Assembly (NCBI GenBank): GCA_903823565.1
Contig: CAIJTF010000068.1
Coordinates: 1 to 64,000 of the forward strand
From: an uncultured Flavobacteriales bacterium
GTDB taxonomy: Bacteria; Bacteroidota; Bacteroidia; Flavobacteriales_D; Crocinitomicaceae
Reading direction: 5' to 3'
Length of the DNA: 64,000 nt
The position numbers and the translations under genes are program-made. Numbering within the stretch: the stretch's first letter is position 1; the number at the start of each line of letters is the position of its first letter. Under the pieces are notes generated by a model, which saw only the letters and a list, made by a program, of their open reading frames with translations, did no database searches and was not told the origin of the DNA. This document shows, one piece after another, positions 45,398 through 57,067 of the stretch.

Positions 45398-46939
45398 TTA
45401 TTTTGGGGACAATTCTACGTATGGAATTAACATTTCCTCCATGGAAATTCCACCGTGTTGAAAGGTATTCCCGTAATGGTTAACGAAGTGGTTGTAATTG
45501 TTAGGATAGACAAAAAAGTCATTTTCACGGGCAAATACATACTCGTTCGAAAGTTTGATTTGAGGTAAAAAGGCTTCTGAAGGCTTGTTGATTACAAACA
45601 CTTCCTTCGCATTGTAGCTTAAGCCGCGCCCTACCTTGTACCTAAGATTACTGTTAGTGCTGCGCTCCCCAACGATTCTGACGGGTTGGTCTACCCTTAC
45701 GGTTCCATGGTCGGTTGTAATAATAAGTTTAGCCTGGATATCCTTGAATTTTTGAATCAATTCGTTTAAGGGAGAATGTTCAAACCAAGACTTCGTCAAC
45801 GAACGGTAGGCCGCTTCGTCACTGGCCAGTTCACGGATTACTTCCATATCCGTTCTAGCGTGTGATAACATATCTACAAAATTGTAGACCACGAAATTGA
45901 CATCATTGTCTTTAATTTGATTGAATTGGTCATTCAACTTTTTCCCTGCCTCAAGGTTCGTTATTTTGTGATAACTCCATTTACATTCTTTGCTTAATCG
46001 CTTCAACTGTTCTGCGAGTAATTCCTTCTCAAATTGGTTCTTGCTCCCCTCGTCCTCCTCATAGCGCCAATATTGGGGAAATTTCTTCTCAATCTCGGAA
46101 GGAAGCATACCGGCGAAAAAAGCATTTCGGGCGTAATGGGTTGCGGTAGGTAGAATGGAATAAATAACATATTCCTCCTCTTTTTGGTAGCTCTTCGACA
46201 AAAGCGGTTCAATCATTTTCCATTGATCAAAACGAAGGTTATCAATGACCAATACGGCCATTTTTTCTTTTCCAATATTGGGCAAAATCCTAGTTCGAAT
46301 CATGTTGTGAAGCATGTACGGCATTTCCTCGGTACCGTTTAACCAGTCTAGGTATTGATCTTCTATGAAATCACAGAACAGTTGGTTAGCTTCCTTCTTC
46401 TGCATTTCAAAAATTTCTTTCATCGCTTTGTCATCGGCCTGCTCCAATTCCAATTCCCAATACACTAATTTCCGGTACATTTCTCCCCATTCATGGGCAT
46501 CTAATCGATTTCCTAATTGCATACCCAATTGACGAAACTCTTGCTGGTAATTGACGTTTGTTTTTTGAGAAACCAATTGGTTTTGTTGAAGGATTTTTTT
46601 TAGGCTCAAGAGGATTTGGCTTGGGTTCACGGGTTTTATTAAATAATCAGCGATTTTGCTTCCTATTGCTTCCTCCATGATGAATTCTTCTTCACTTTTG
46701 GTAATCATAACCACAGGAACGAGAGGCGTAGCTTCCTTTATTTTTGCCAAGGTCTCCAAACCGCTAATACCCGGCATGTTTTCATCGAGAAAGATTACAT
46801 CGTATTGGTTCCCCTCGGAACGATCAATTGCATCAGCACCGTTGGTTACACGGTCCACGGTGTAGCCTTTGCTTTCCAAAAATAAAATGTGTGGTTTTAA
46901 TAATTCGATTTCATCGTCTGCCCAAAGAATTTTACCCAT
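45398..46939 (-). CDS. porX: PorX, response regulator with PglZ-like domain
   Basis: T9SS regulator. 513 residues: receiver domain (1-120) with phosphoacceptor D52 in YDVIFLDENMPGISG and K102 region (DYLIKPVNP), a helical linker, and a PglZ/alkaline phosphatase-like domain (about 200-513) with VLVIDNLRFDQWK, SILPTATHYARNAFFAGM, and IITTDHGTVRVDQP holding metal ligands, ending GNTFQHGGISMEEMLIPYV. In Porphyromonas and Flavobacterium PorX works with sensor PorY and sigma SigP to control T9SS genes, and the PglZ domain has phosphodiesterase activity. No PorY is in the window. Divergent HD gene upstream. Confidence 0.95.
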   Translation of the reverse strand: MGKILWADDEIELLKPHILFLESKGYTVDRVTNGADAIDRSEGNQYDVIFLDENMPGISGLETLAKIKEATPLVPVVMITKSEEEFIMEEAIGSKIADYLIKPVNPSQILLSLKKILQQNQLVSQKTNVNYQQEFRQLGMQLGNRLDAHEWGEMYRKLVYWELELEQADDKAMKEIFEMQKKEANQLFCDFIEDQYLDWLNGTEEMPYMLHNMIRTRILPNIGKEKMAVLVIDNLRFDQWKMIEPLLSKSYQKEEEYVIYSILPTATHYARNAFFAGMLPSEIEKKFPQYWRYEEDEGSKNQFEKELLAEQLKRLSKECKWSYHKITNLEAGKKLNDQFNQIKDNDVNFVVYNFVDMLSHARTDMEVIRELASDEAAYRSLTKSWFEHSPLNELIQKFKDIQAKLIITTDHGTVRVDQPVRIVGERSTNSNLRYKVGRGLSYNAKEVFVINKPSEAFLPQIKLSNEYVFARENDFFVYPNNYNHFVNHYGNTFQHGGISMEEMLIPYVELSPK

Positions 46940-46953
46940 TGCATTTAAATGTT

Positions 46954-46961
46954 TAAGTTTG
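46954..46961 (+). promoter_or_regulatory. Promoter -7 box (TAAGTTTG) for the HD-domain gene
   Basis: Matches TAnnTTTG just beyond the porX start, facing rightward, and ends 27 nt before the TTG at 46989. Its position supports that TTG as start of the HD protein. Confidence 0.45.
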
Positions 46962-46988
46962 CGCTATAATCTTGTAAAAGTAAGCAAT

Positions 46989-48226
46989 TTGCCCCCTTTT
47001 CCGAATTCTTCAAATAAAAAGAAAATCATCAATGATCCCGTTTACGGTTTTATTACCGTCCCTGATCCTTTGATTTTTGATGTGTTAAACCATCCTTTTT
47101 TGCAACGACTAAGGCGAATCATGCAATTAGGGCTTTCTCATTTGGTTTATCCTGGGGCCCTTCACACGCGTTATACGCATGTGCTCGGAGCGATGCACCT
47201 AATGCATCTGGCGATTGGAGTATTGCGAAGGAAGGGAAATGAAATAACGCCCGATGAGGAACGCGCAGTTCAACTTGCCATTCTTTTACATGACATTGGA
47301 CATGGGCCATTCAGCCATGCGTTGGAGTACGATATTGTTAATGGCATAACACATGAAGACTTAAGTGGATTTTTTATTGAACGGCTTTCGGAGGAATTTG
47401 GGGATGACATGGTACGTGCCCATATGATTTTTCAAAATAAATATCCGAAACCCTTTTTGCATCAGTTGGTTTCCAGTCAATTGGACATGGATCGTTTAGA
47501 TTATCTAAACAGAGACAGTTTTTACAGTGGAGTAAGCGAAGGAATCATTGGATCAGATCGTTTGATCGAAATGTTAGCCGTTCATGAGGGACAATTGGTA
47601 CTAGAGGAAAAAGCCATCTACTCCGTAGAAAAGTTCATTGTGGCTAGGCGTTTAATGTACTGGCAAGTTTATCTACATAAAACGGTAGTATCAGCTGAAT
47701 TTATGTTAATTCACGCGTTGAGAAGAGCGAAAGAATTGTCTGCGGCTGGAGAAACCCTTTTTGGTTCTACCGCGCTTCAATTGTTTTTAACCCATAAAAT
47801 CACCAAAAAGGATTTTCAAGAAAATCCAAAGTATCTCAATGCATTTGCAGACTTGGATGATTATGATATTTGGGGAGCCTTGAAGGTTTGGCAATTTCAT
47901 GCTGACCTTGTCTTATCAACCCTTTGTAAGGGGTTAATTCATCGGGATTTATTTAAAATTGAAATTTCTAAAAGCCCTTTTCCATCGGATCGGATTCAAT
48001 TAGAAAAGGAACTGGTACGAACCCATTTCAAAATTCAGGACGAGAAAATGCTGCCTTATTTTGTATACCATGACTTACTAACGAATAAGGCTTATTCGAA
48101 CGACAAACAAAACATTAATTTGTTAATGAAAAACGGATCTATAATTGATTTGGCTAAAGCTTCGGACAATCTTAATATATCCGCATTAGCCCAACCAGTT
48201 GAGAAGTATTTTCTATGTTATCCCCG

Positions 48227-48233
<7 letters not shown>
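46989..48233 (+). CDS. HD-domain phosphohydrolase (dGTPase/SAMHD1-like)
   Basis: About 414 residues. HD blocks: HPFLQRLRRIMQLGLSHLVYPGALHTRYTHVLGAMHL in parts, then ILLHDIGHGPFSHALE (HD and H residues) and SSQLDMDRLDYLNRDSFYSGV, an arrangement typical of deoxynucleotide triphosphohydrolases and SAMHD1-type enzymes. The substrate is not known. No ATG lies between the porX start and the conserved DPVYGFITVPDPL, so I pick TTG at 46989; the longer frame from 46869 would run inside porX on the other strand. Converges with the CarboxypepD-like gene, overlap 7 bp. Confidence 0.85.
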
Positions 48234-50464
<2,231 letters not shown>

Positions 50465-50473
50465 TTATTGAAA

Positions 50474-52429
50474 ATGAAAAGTATAAGTCTATCTATTGTT
50501 TTTTTATCATTAATACTACCGATTTTGGGACAGAAGGATCCCGTAATTTTAAAAGTCAATAAGGAAAAAGTTAAGAAAAGTGAGTTTTTGCAGATTTATT
50601 TGAAAAACAATCCCAACCCTAAATACGATAAGGCTTCTTTGGATGAATATATGACACTGTTTCAAAAGTTCAAACTCAAAGTGGTTGAAGCAGAGGCCTT
50701 AGGGTATGATACCATTCCAAAGTTGAAAAGGGAATTTGAAGGGTACAAAAAACAGCTCGCAATTCCTTACCTCATAGATTCAGCGCAAAACCAGGCCTTA
50801 GTTCAGGAAGCCTATGACCGCACAAAAATGGAAATTAGGTGTTCCCATATCTTGGTAAAATTAGAGCCAACGGCTTCACCTGCAGACACACTTGAAGCCT
50901 ACAACCGTATTATGGCTTTGAAAAAAAGAATTGAAAAAGGAGAGGATTTTGCATCCGTTGCAAAAATGAAAAATGGTTCAGATGACCCTTCCGCAGCCAG
51001 CAACGGTGGTGATTTGGGGTACTTTACTGCTTTTCAAATGGTTTATCCTTTTGAAGATAAGGCATACAAAATACCCATTGGCAGTGTTTCCGATCCTTTC
51101 CGAACCAGATTTGGTTATCACATTCTGAAAACAACAGGTAGCCGTCCGTCTAGAGGGTCCATAAAAACCGCACACATAATGATTAGCATTGAAAAGAATG
51201 CGGACCAAACCACCATTGACAACGCCCGAAAAAAGGCCGAAGAAATCTATGGAAAACTGTTGAACGGGGCAAAATGGGAAGAAATGGTTTCGATGTATTC
51301 TGATGATCCAAGTACCACTAAAAAAGGGGGTGAATTGCCCGTTTTTGGCTCGGGGACGTCACAGCGAATGATTCCTGAATTTGAAGAGGCAGCCTTTGCT
51401 CTTAAAAAAGATGGAGATATCTCCATGCCGGTGAAAACGAATTATGGGTTCCACATTATTAAGCGCATTGAGAAGAAGGAGGTTTCCACGTTTGAATCGA
51501 TGAAAAAAGAACTGCAAGCCAAAGTTAACAAGGACGAACGTTCCAAAAAAACGCAAGATTCCTTCGTAAGAAAACTAAAGGATCGTTACGGTTACCAAAA
51601 AGGACCCGCCTCTAACCTACAATGGTTTTTGGATAATTTGGACTCAACTTATTTCGTTGGAAAATGGACGGCTAAGGATTTGAAGTCCAATAAAGCCCTC
51701 TTCACGTTAGATGGAGTGGATTTCGGTCAGCAACAATTTGCGCGTTACCTGGAGAAAAATTATCGAGCCCTTAGAAAAGATCGTACGGAGGTGGTAGTAG
51801 AAGCCCAATTTAAAAATTGGGAAAAAACCGCTATTTTGGAATATGAAGAGTATTTACTACCTGCGAAGTATGCGGATTATAGAGCGCTAGTAAAAGAATA
51901 CCACGATGGAATTTTATTGTATGAAATCATGTCGGATAAGGTATGGAATAAAGCGGTTAAGGATACTGCTGGGTTGAGAAGTTTTTATCAATCCCATTTG
52001 GACAATTACCGATGGCCTGCTAGAATCTCTGCAACGGTTTACGAATGTGCCAATAAAACCATTGCTGGAGAGGTATACGCGATGCTTGCCAACGATACGA
52101 TCACCTCGAAGCATGTCATTGACAAAATAAACCAAGAAACAGAGTTGAATTTAAAGGTAAAAATGAACAAATACGATCCTGAATCCACGAATTTTTTAAA
52201 GGGACAAGCCCTTAAATTAGGCCGAAACCTGCCTTATGAGTTTGAAGGAAAACAATACGTGGTTATCGTAACAGAGCAATTGCCGCCTATGAATAAGGCC
52301 TTCAACGAAGCCAAAGGCGTTGCCACCTCGGATTACCAAAACTTTTTGGAAGCCACTTGGCTAGATTCTTTGAAGCGTAAGTACAAAGTAAAGGTTAATA
52401 AAAAGGTGCTCTATACCATAGGCGAATGA
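50474..52429 (+). CDS. Periplasmic peptidylprolyl isomerase with two parvulin domains
   Basis: 651 residues from ATG 50474 with signal peptide (MKSISLSIVFLSLILPILGQ); the TTG six bases before is not needed. Two consecutive parvulin (rotamase) domains: CSHILVKLEPTASPADT with GGDLGYFTAFQMVYPFE and GYHILKTTGSRP (about 115-225), and AHIMISIEKNADQTT with GGELPVFGSGTSQRMIPEFEE and YGFHIIKRIEKKE (about 230-345). The C-terminal 300 residues have no clear domain. A PpiD/SurA-like chaperone for outer-membrane proteins is likely. Overlaps the next, SurA-like, gene by ATGA. Confidence 0.87.
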   Translation: MKSISLSIVFLSLILPILGQKDPVILKVNKEKVKKSEFLQIYLKNNPNPKYDKASLDEYMTLFQKFKLKVVEAEALGYDTIPKLKREFEGYKKQLAIPYLIDSAQNQALVQEAYDRTKMEIRCSHILVKLEPTASPADTLEAYNRIMALKKRIEKGEDFASVAKMKNGSDDPSAASNGGDLGYFTAFQMVYPFEDKAYKIPIGSVSDPFRTRFGYHILKTTGSRPSRGSIKTAHIMISIEKNADQTTIDNARKKAEEIYGKLLNGAKWEEMVSMYSDDPSTTKKGGELPVFGSGTSQRMIPEFEEAAFALKKDGDISMPVKTNYGFHIIKRIEKKEVSTFESMKKELQAKVNKDERSKKTQDSFVRKLKDRYGYQKGPASNLQWFLDNLDSTYFVGKWTAKDLKSNKALFTLDGVDFGQQQFARYLEKNYRALRKDRTEVVVEAQFKNWEKTAILEYEEYLLPAKYADYRALVKEYHDGILLYEIMSDKVWNKAVKDTAGLRSFYQSHLDNYRWPARISATVYECANKTIAGEVYAMLANDTITSKHVIDKINQETELNLKVKMNKYDPESTNFLKGQALKLGRNLPYEFEGKQYVVIVTEQLPPMNKAFNEAKGVATSDYQNFLEATWLDSLKRKYKVKVNKKVLYTIGE

Positions 52430-53790
52430 GAATAGTGCACATTTCTACCCTTGCTTTCCTTTGCTTTTTCTCCTTTGGTTGGGGACAAGGATCCCTTACC
52501 CTAGACAAAATTGTAGCTCAAGTCGGGGACGACATTATCCTCTATTCCGATGTAATAAACACGGTAAAATCAATGCCCAGCCCTGTCGAGGATAGTCGGG
52601 GTCAATCGTGCAATTTACTGGAGGGAATGATGATCGATCGCTTAATGGTGAATCAAGCTAAATTAGACAGTGTTATTATTGCGGACGAGCAAGTTGATGC
52701 GGAAATGGAAAATCGTATTCGCTTAATGCAGCAACAGCTGGCGACGGGAAGGCAAACGTTCGAGGAGTATTACGGCATGACGATAAATGCTTTCAAGGAT
52801 AAATTCAGAGAATTGGTGAGAGAACGAATGTTGGCCGATGAAATTCGTAATTCTTTGACCATGGGCGTGAGCGTTACGCCCAAAGAGGTAACTGAATTTT
52901 ATCAAAATTTACCTGCCGATAGCATTCCCTACATGAACATGCAGTTGGGTTTTCAGCAAATTGTCATTTATCCAGAAATTTCCAAGGAAGATAAAAAACT
53001 TGCCATTGATAAGCTAACGGGTATTCGGAGCGATATTGTAGACCGTGGAAAGAGTTTCGAATCCATGGCGCGAATTCATTCGATGGATCCAGGGAGTGCC
53101 CCAATGGGGGGTAAAATTGTGGGCAGGAAGGGAATGATGGTGAGCGAGTTTGAAGCCACCCTCTTTAAGTTAAAACCCGGCGAGGTTTCTTCCGTGATTG
53201 AAACAGAGTTTGGTTACCATATCATTAAGCTCATTTCAAGGGTTGGTGAGGAATTTACTTGTTTGCACATCCTTATTCGACCAGAATTCAGTACCAAATC
53301 CATGAACCTTGTTTCTCAAAGGCTGGATTCATGTTACACGCTGCTAAAGCAAAATAAAATAACATGGGACCAAGCCGTACTGCGCTATTCAAACGATGAG
53401 CGAACCAAACAAAATCAGGGTATGCTCACTAACCCTAGGTCGGGTGCGCAAACCTGGGATATGCAGGATCTTAATGATATTGACCAGCAAATATACCTTT
53501 TGACGGATGCCATGGAGAAAGGGGATATCACCTCTCCAAGTTTATACGTGGACATATTTACCAATAAACAAGGCGTAAGAATTGTTCGATTAAACGAGCG
53601 TATTCCTGCCCATCAGGCAAACTTAGATCAAGACTATGCCCTTATAAAAGCCGCAGCGGAAAGCGAAAAAAGACAGAAGGTTGTCGACCGATGGGTTGCC
53701 GATAAATTGAGTTCCTTTTATATTCGATTGGACGAACAATACCAGAATTGTACTATGAAGTTTAATTGGTTAAATCAAAAGAAACAATGA
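52426..53790 (+). CDS. surA: SurA-like periplasmic chaperone/peptidylprolyl isomerase
   Basis: 454 residues: signal peptide (MRIVHISTLAFLCFFSFGWGQ), SurA N-domain beginning LDKIVAQVGDDIILYSDV, and two parvulin regions at about 180-270 (QIVIYPEISKEDKK; GGKIVGRKGMMVSEFEATLF; FGYHIIKLISRVGEE) and 280-390 (HILIRPEFSTKS). SurA guides outer-membrane barrels to BAM, consistent with the many barrels encoded here. ATGA overlaps on both sides couple it to the preceding parvulin gene and to moxR. A full second catalytic set is not obvious, as in E. coli SurA P1. Confidence 0.87.
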   Translation: MRIVHISTLAFLCFFSFGWGQGSLTLDKIVAQVGDDIILYSDVINTVKSMPSPVEDSRGQSCNLLEGMMIDRLMVNQAKLDSVIIADEQVDAEMENRIRLMQQQLATGRQTFEEYYGMTINAFKDKFRELVRERMLADEIRNSLTMGVSVTPKEVTEFYQNLPADSIPYMNMQLGFQQIVIYPEISKEDKKLAIDKLTGIRSDIVDRGKSFESMARIHSMDPGSAPMGGKIVGRKGMMVSEFEATLFKLKPGEVSSVIETEFGYHIIKLISRVGEEFTCLHILIRPEFSTKSMNLVSQRLDSCYTLLKQNKITWDQAVLRYSNDERTKQNQGMLTNPRSGAQTWDMQDLNDIDQQIYLLTDAMEKGDITSPSLYVDIFTNKQGVRIVRLNERIPAHQANLDQDYALIKAAAESEKRQKVVDRWVADKLSSFYIRLDEQYQNCTMKFNWLNQKKQ

Positions 53791-54740
53791 CAGATTCAGA
53801 GAAAATGCAGGCCCTTGGCACTAGTTATTCGCTACTAAAAGAGGAGATTCACCGTGTCATTGTTGGACAAGAAGAAGTAGTAGATCAAGTGCTCGTTTCC
53901 ATGTTCTCTGGTGGACATTGCCTTCTGGTTGGTGTTCCTGGTTTGGCCAAGACTTTGTTGGTAAATTCGATCGCTGGAGCGCTGGGAGTAGGATTCAGCC
54001 GAATTCAATTTACACCGGATTTAATGCCTTCTGATATTATTGGTTCGGAAATACTTGATGAATCAAGAAACTTTAAATTCATTAAAGGACCTTTGTTTTC
54101 CAACATCATTTTGGCCGATGAAATTAACCGTACTCCGCCAAAAACACAATCGGCTTTGTTGGAGGCAATGCAGGAGCGTAAGGTTACCGCCTCCGGAAAA
54201 ACCTATCCTCTTCCAGATCCATTTTTCGTGCTTGCTACGCAAAATCCCATTGAGCAAGAGGGTACCTATCCACTCCCTGAGGCTCAATTAGACCGTTTTA
54301 TGTTTAATATTTGGGTGGATTATCCCACCTATGAAGATGAAATTACCATCGTAAAAAATACCACTACTGGCCAGAAGGCATTGGTTAATCCTGTTCTGAG
54401 TGGGGAGGATATTTTAGCCTTTCAGAGCCTAATACGGAAATTGCCGGTAGCCGATAATGTTTTGGAGTATGCCGTAACCTTAGTGGCAAAAACCAGAATT
54501 AATGATTCAAAAGCCACCGAAATCACAAGAAAATACCTAACATGGGGTGCGGGTCCAAGGGCCTCTCAAAATTTAATATTGGCCGCCAAAAGCCACGCCG
54601 CTTTGAAGGGAAAATTTTCTCCTGATATCGAAGATGTAGTTGCTGTTGCAAAACCGATCTTGAGGCATCGATTGGTACGAAATTATAAAGCGGAGGCCGA
54701 TGGCTTCAGCATGGATAAAATCATTGACTCCTTAATGTAA
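53787..54740 (+). CDS. MoxR family AAA+ ATPase
   Basis: 317 residues from ATG 53787 (ATGA overlap with surA). Walker A GVPGLAKTLLVNS, Walker B ILADEINRTPPKTQ with sensor 1 VLATQNPIEQEGTYPLPEAQLDRF, and arginine-finger and lid segments. MoxR ATPases act as chaperones that activate partner proteins, often with a VWA-domain partner encoded next door. No VWA gene follows here; the nearest VWA protein is at 3736. It ends the guaB-parvulin-surA run; a hairpin follows. Specific role in this species unknown. Confidence 0.9.
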   Translation: MTDSEKMQALGTSYSLLKEEIHRVIVGQEEVVDQVLVSMFSGGHCLLVGVPGLAKTLLVNSIAGALGVGFSRIQFTPDLMPSDIIGSEILDESRNFKFIKGPLFSNIILADEINRTPPKTQSALLEAMQERKVTASGKTYPLPDPFFVLATQNPIEQEGTYPLPEAQLDRFMFNIWVDYPTYEDEITIVKNTTTGQKALVNPVLSGEDILAFQSLIRKLPVADNVLEYAVTLVAKTRINDSKATEITRKYLTWGAGPRASQNLILAAKSHAALKGKFSPDIEDVVAVAKPILRHRLVRNYKAEADGFSMDKIIDSLM

Positions 54741-54746
54741 AAGTAT

Positions 54747-54779
54747 CTTTTCAACAAGTAACCGCATTTTGTTGAAAAG
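54747..54779 (+). terminator. Stable hairpin after moxR
   Basis: CTTTTCAACAA (54747-54757) pairs perfectly with TTGTTGAAAAG (54769-54779), an 11-bp stem around an 11-nt loop. No T run follows on either strand, so it may be an mRNA-stabilising or non-canonical terminator structure and not a standard intrinsic one. Confidence 0.45.
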
Positions 54780-54817
54780 AAATCAAGTCACTTTTAGTAC
54801 CCCCGAGAGGAAAATTA

Positions 54818-54842
54818 TAAATTAGCTCAAAGGAGTGTAATC
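54818..54842 (+). promoter_or_regulatory. Variant -7 box and Shine-Dalgarno sequence of the TPR operon
   Basis: TAAATTAG (54818-54825, one mismatch) lies 17 nt before the ATG, and AAAGGAG (54829-54835) with a 7-nt spacer is a textbook Shine-Dalgarno site. Such sites are uncommon in Bacteroidota, so initiation here may differ from that of its leaderless neighbours. Confidence 0.4.
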
Positions 54843-56243
54843 ATGTTTGAGGATGACGATGATTCTCCAATAGATGACCAATTAAACCAAGATATTCAAC
54901 AGTTTGAGGCGCATCTTTTTGGAGAGACTTTAGGGTTTATTGACAGCGACCGCTTGGAGGCCGTCATCGATCATTACCTCGTATCTGGTGATTTTTTGAA
55001 GGCAAAAAAAGCTTCAGAAATCGGGCGCACCAATTTCAGTTACAATTGTATTTTTGATCTACGTTTTGTTCAAAGCTTAAGTGGATTAAAACAATTTGAT
55101 GAAGCGTTGGTTGGATTATCGCGCATAGATATCGATCAGCTTCCTCCGATAGAGGTTTATGTTACGTTTGCTTCTATTTACATGCAGACGGGTACGTACG
55201 ACTTGGCGTCGACCTATTTTGAAAAGGCTCTAGACGTTTGCGAATTGGATGATAAACCAGACTTGTTTTTGGATTTGTCGCTTGCGAAACAAAAATTACG
55301 GGATTTTGACGCTGCGGTTGGTGTTTTGGAGAAAGCACTGGCTACTTTTCCGAAGCACGACGCAATTCTTTATGAGTTGGGTTTTCTGTATGATCGCCTG
55401 GGAAATTACGAACAAGCGATTGAAACGTACCTTCGGTATATAGAGGAGAATCCTTATGCGAATATGGCCTGGTATAACCTTGGAAATGCCTATTCAAAAA
55501 TAGAACATTTCGAAAAAGCCATTTGGGCCTATGATTATTCTATTTTAGTATTTGATGAATTTTCTCCTGCCCATTTCAATATGGGAAATGCCTATCTCTC
55601 TTCCGGTAAGTACCACCAAGCAATTGATTGTTTCAAAAAAGTACTTTCCATTGACGGGGACGATCCAATGGCTCTATGTTACCTTGGAGAATCGCACGAA
55701 CAACTCAAAGAATACGATATCGCCGAGCATTATTATCACCTATGTTTGTCCTTGGATCCAAAAGTTTCTGAGGCTTGGCTTGGTTTGGGAATTATTTCGG
55801 ATATAAAAGGAAATACCGTCGAAGCCATAAAATTAATCCAAAAGGCATTGGAATATGATTCGGAGAATGCTTCCAATCATTTAGTCCTTGCCAACGCCTA
55901 TCATAAATGTGAATTGCGGTCTGAAGCCGAGGAACATTATTTAAAGTCCATTGAGTTGGATCCAGAGGATGCGGAATGCTTACAGGATTTCGTTTTCTTC
56001 CTTTTGGAAGAAAGTCCCATTAATGCATTGTCGTTTATGGAGAATTTTCAATTAGACATTGAAAACAACCCCTATTTTATGTTAATGTATGTTCACGTGT
56101 TGGTTCATGCCATGCGAATGGAAGACGCTGTGCTATTGTTTTCATCTTTAGTTATGGTAGATCGCGAACAAGCCTTGAAAATTATCGAATGGAATCCAAA
56201 ATTAGCGTATCATAAAGATTTCGTAAATTTGCTACATGAGTAA
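54843..56243 (+). CDS. Cytoplasmic tetratricopeptide repeat protein
   Basis: 466 residues, acidic, no signal peptide (start MFEDDDDSPIDDQ). At least nine TPR-type helix pairs from about 40 to 400; typical examples are AWYNLGNAYSKIEHFEKAIWAYD and AHFNMGNAYLSSGKYHQAIDCFKKVL (in parts), then AWLGLGIISDIKGNTVEAIKLIQKAL (in parts). TPRs bind other proteins. It has a strong Shine-Dalgarno site and begins a run with the phosphosulfolactate synthase-like gene (8-bp overlap), the WD40 gene and DUF6089. Function unknown. Confidence 0.85.
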   Translation: MFEDDDDSPIDDQLNQDIQQFEAHLFGETLGFIDSDRLEAVIDHYLVSGDFLKAKKASEIGRTNFSYNCIFDLRFVQSLSGLKQFDEALVGLSRIDIDQLPPIEVYVTFASIYMQTGTYDLASTYFEKALDVCELDDKPDLFLDLSLAKQKLRDFDAAVGVLEKALATFPKHDAILYELGFLYDRLGNYEQAIETYLRYIEENPYANMAWYNLGNAYSKIEHFEKAIWAYDYSILVFDEFSPAHFNMGNAYLSSGKYHQAIDCFKKVLSIDGDDPMALCYLGESHEQLKEYDIAEHYYHLCLSLDPKVSEAWLGLGIISDIKGNTVEAIKLIQKALEYDSENASNHLVLANAYHKCELRSEAEEHYLKSIELDPEDAECLQDFVFFLLEESPINALSFMENFQLDIENNPYFMLMYVHVLVHAMRMEDAVLLFSSLVMVDREQALKIIEWNPKLAYHKDFVNLLHE

Positions 56244-57063
56244 TTTTACGCTTCCTTTTATTCCTGAACGGCCTGAAAAACCAAGGAACACTGGGGTGAC
56301 CATGATGATGGATAAAGGGCTTGGTTTAAAGGAAACAGAGCATTTCATTGAGGCCTCTAGCCATCTAACGGATTTGGTAAAGTTCGGATTTGGAACTTCA
56401 TACACAACACGGCATCTTGAAGAGAAAATTAAGTTGTACAAGGATGCAGGGATTCGACCGTATTTGGGAGGTACATTGTTTGAGGCCTTTTATGCGCGAG
56501 GATGTTTCGAGGATTATGTTCGATTGTTGGATCGCTTAGACCTAGATTTAGTCGAAATTTCAGACGGATCGATTATTATTCCCCATAAGGAAAAATGTAA
56601 AATAATAAAACGCCTTTCTAAGAATAGAACGGTGTTATCAGAGGTTGGGTCCAAAGATTCTGGAATTATTGTATCCCCATTTAAATGGGTGAGTTGGATG
56701 AAGGCAGAACTCGATGCCGGGTCCTGGAAAGTAATCGCTGAAGGTCGGGAGGCGGGAAATGTAGGTGTTTTTCGTCCGAATGGAACGGCTCATACCTTGC
56801 TTATAAACCACATCATAGCCCGAGTTGATCCCTCGCAAATACTTTGGGAAGCTCCTCAAAAGAACCAGCAAGTATGGTTTATCAAACTTTTTGGAGCCAA
56901 TGTCAATTTGGGAAATATTGCTCCAAACGATGTCATTCCGTTGGAATGCCTTCGTCTTGGTTTACGGGGTGATACGTTTTTTGAATTTCTCCCATCTGAT
57001 TATGCTGATCGGTTGAAGCAGGTAAACAGTGATGAACCAGAGGAAGAAGTAGAAGAACCTTAG
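56236..57063 (+). CDS. Phosphosulfolactate synthase (ComA)-like protein
   Basis: 275 residues, TIM barrel. ComA joins sulfite to phosphoenolpyruvate to make phosphosulfolactate, first step of one coenzyme M route. The family blocks are present: VKFGFGTSYTT, RPYLGGTLFEAFYARG, LVEISDGSIIIP, VLSEVGSKD, VIAEGREAGNVGVF, and the long ANVNLGNIAPNDVIPLECLRLGLRGDTFFEF (in parts). No other coenzyme M or sulfolactate genes are in the window. In this phylum a role in sulfonolipid or sulfolactate formation has been suggested for relatives, but I cannot confirm it. Overlaps the TPR gene by 8 bp. Confidence 0.85.
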   Translation: MSNFTLPFIPERPEKPRNTGVTMMMDKGLGLKETEHFIEASSHLTDLVKFGFGTSYTTRHLEEKIKLYKDAGIRPYLGGTLFEAFYARGCFEDYVRLLDRLDLDLVEISDGSIIIPHKEKCKIIKRLSKNRTVLSEVGSKDSGIIVSPFKWVSWMKAELDAGSWKVIAEGREAGNVGVFRPNGTAHTLLINHIIARVDPSQILWEAPQKNQQVWFIKLFGANVNLGNIAPNDVIPLECLRLGLRGDTFFEFLPSDYADRLKQVNSDEPEEEVEEP

Positions 57064-57067
57064 TCTG

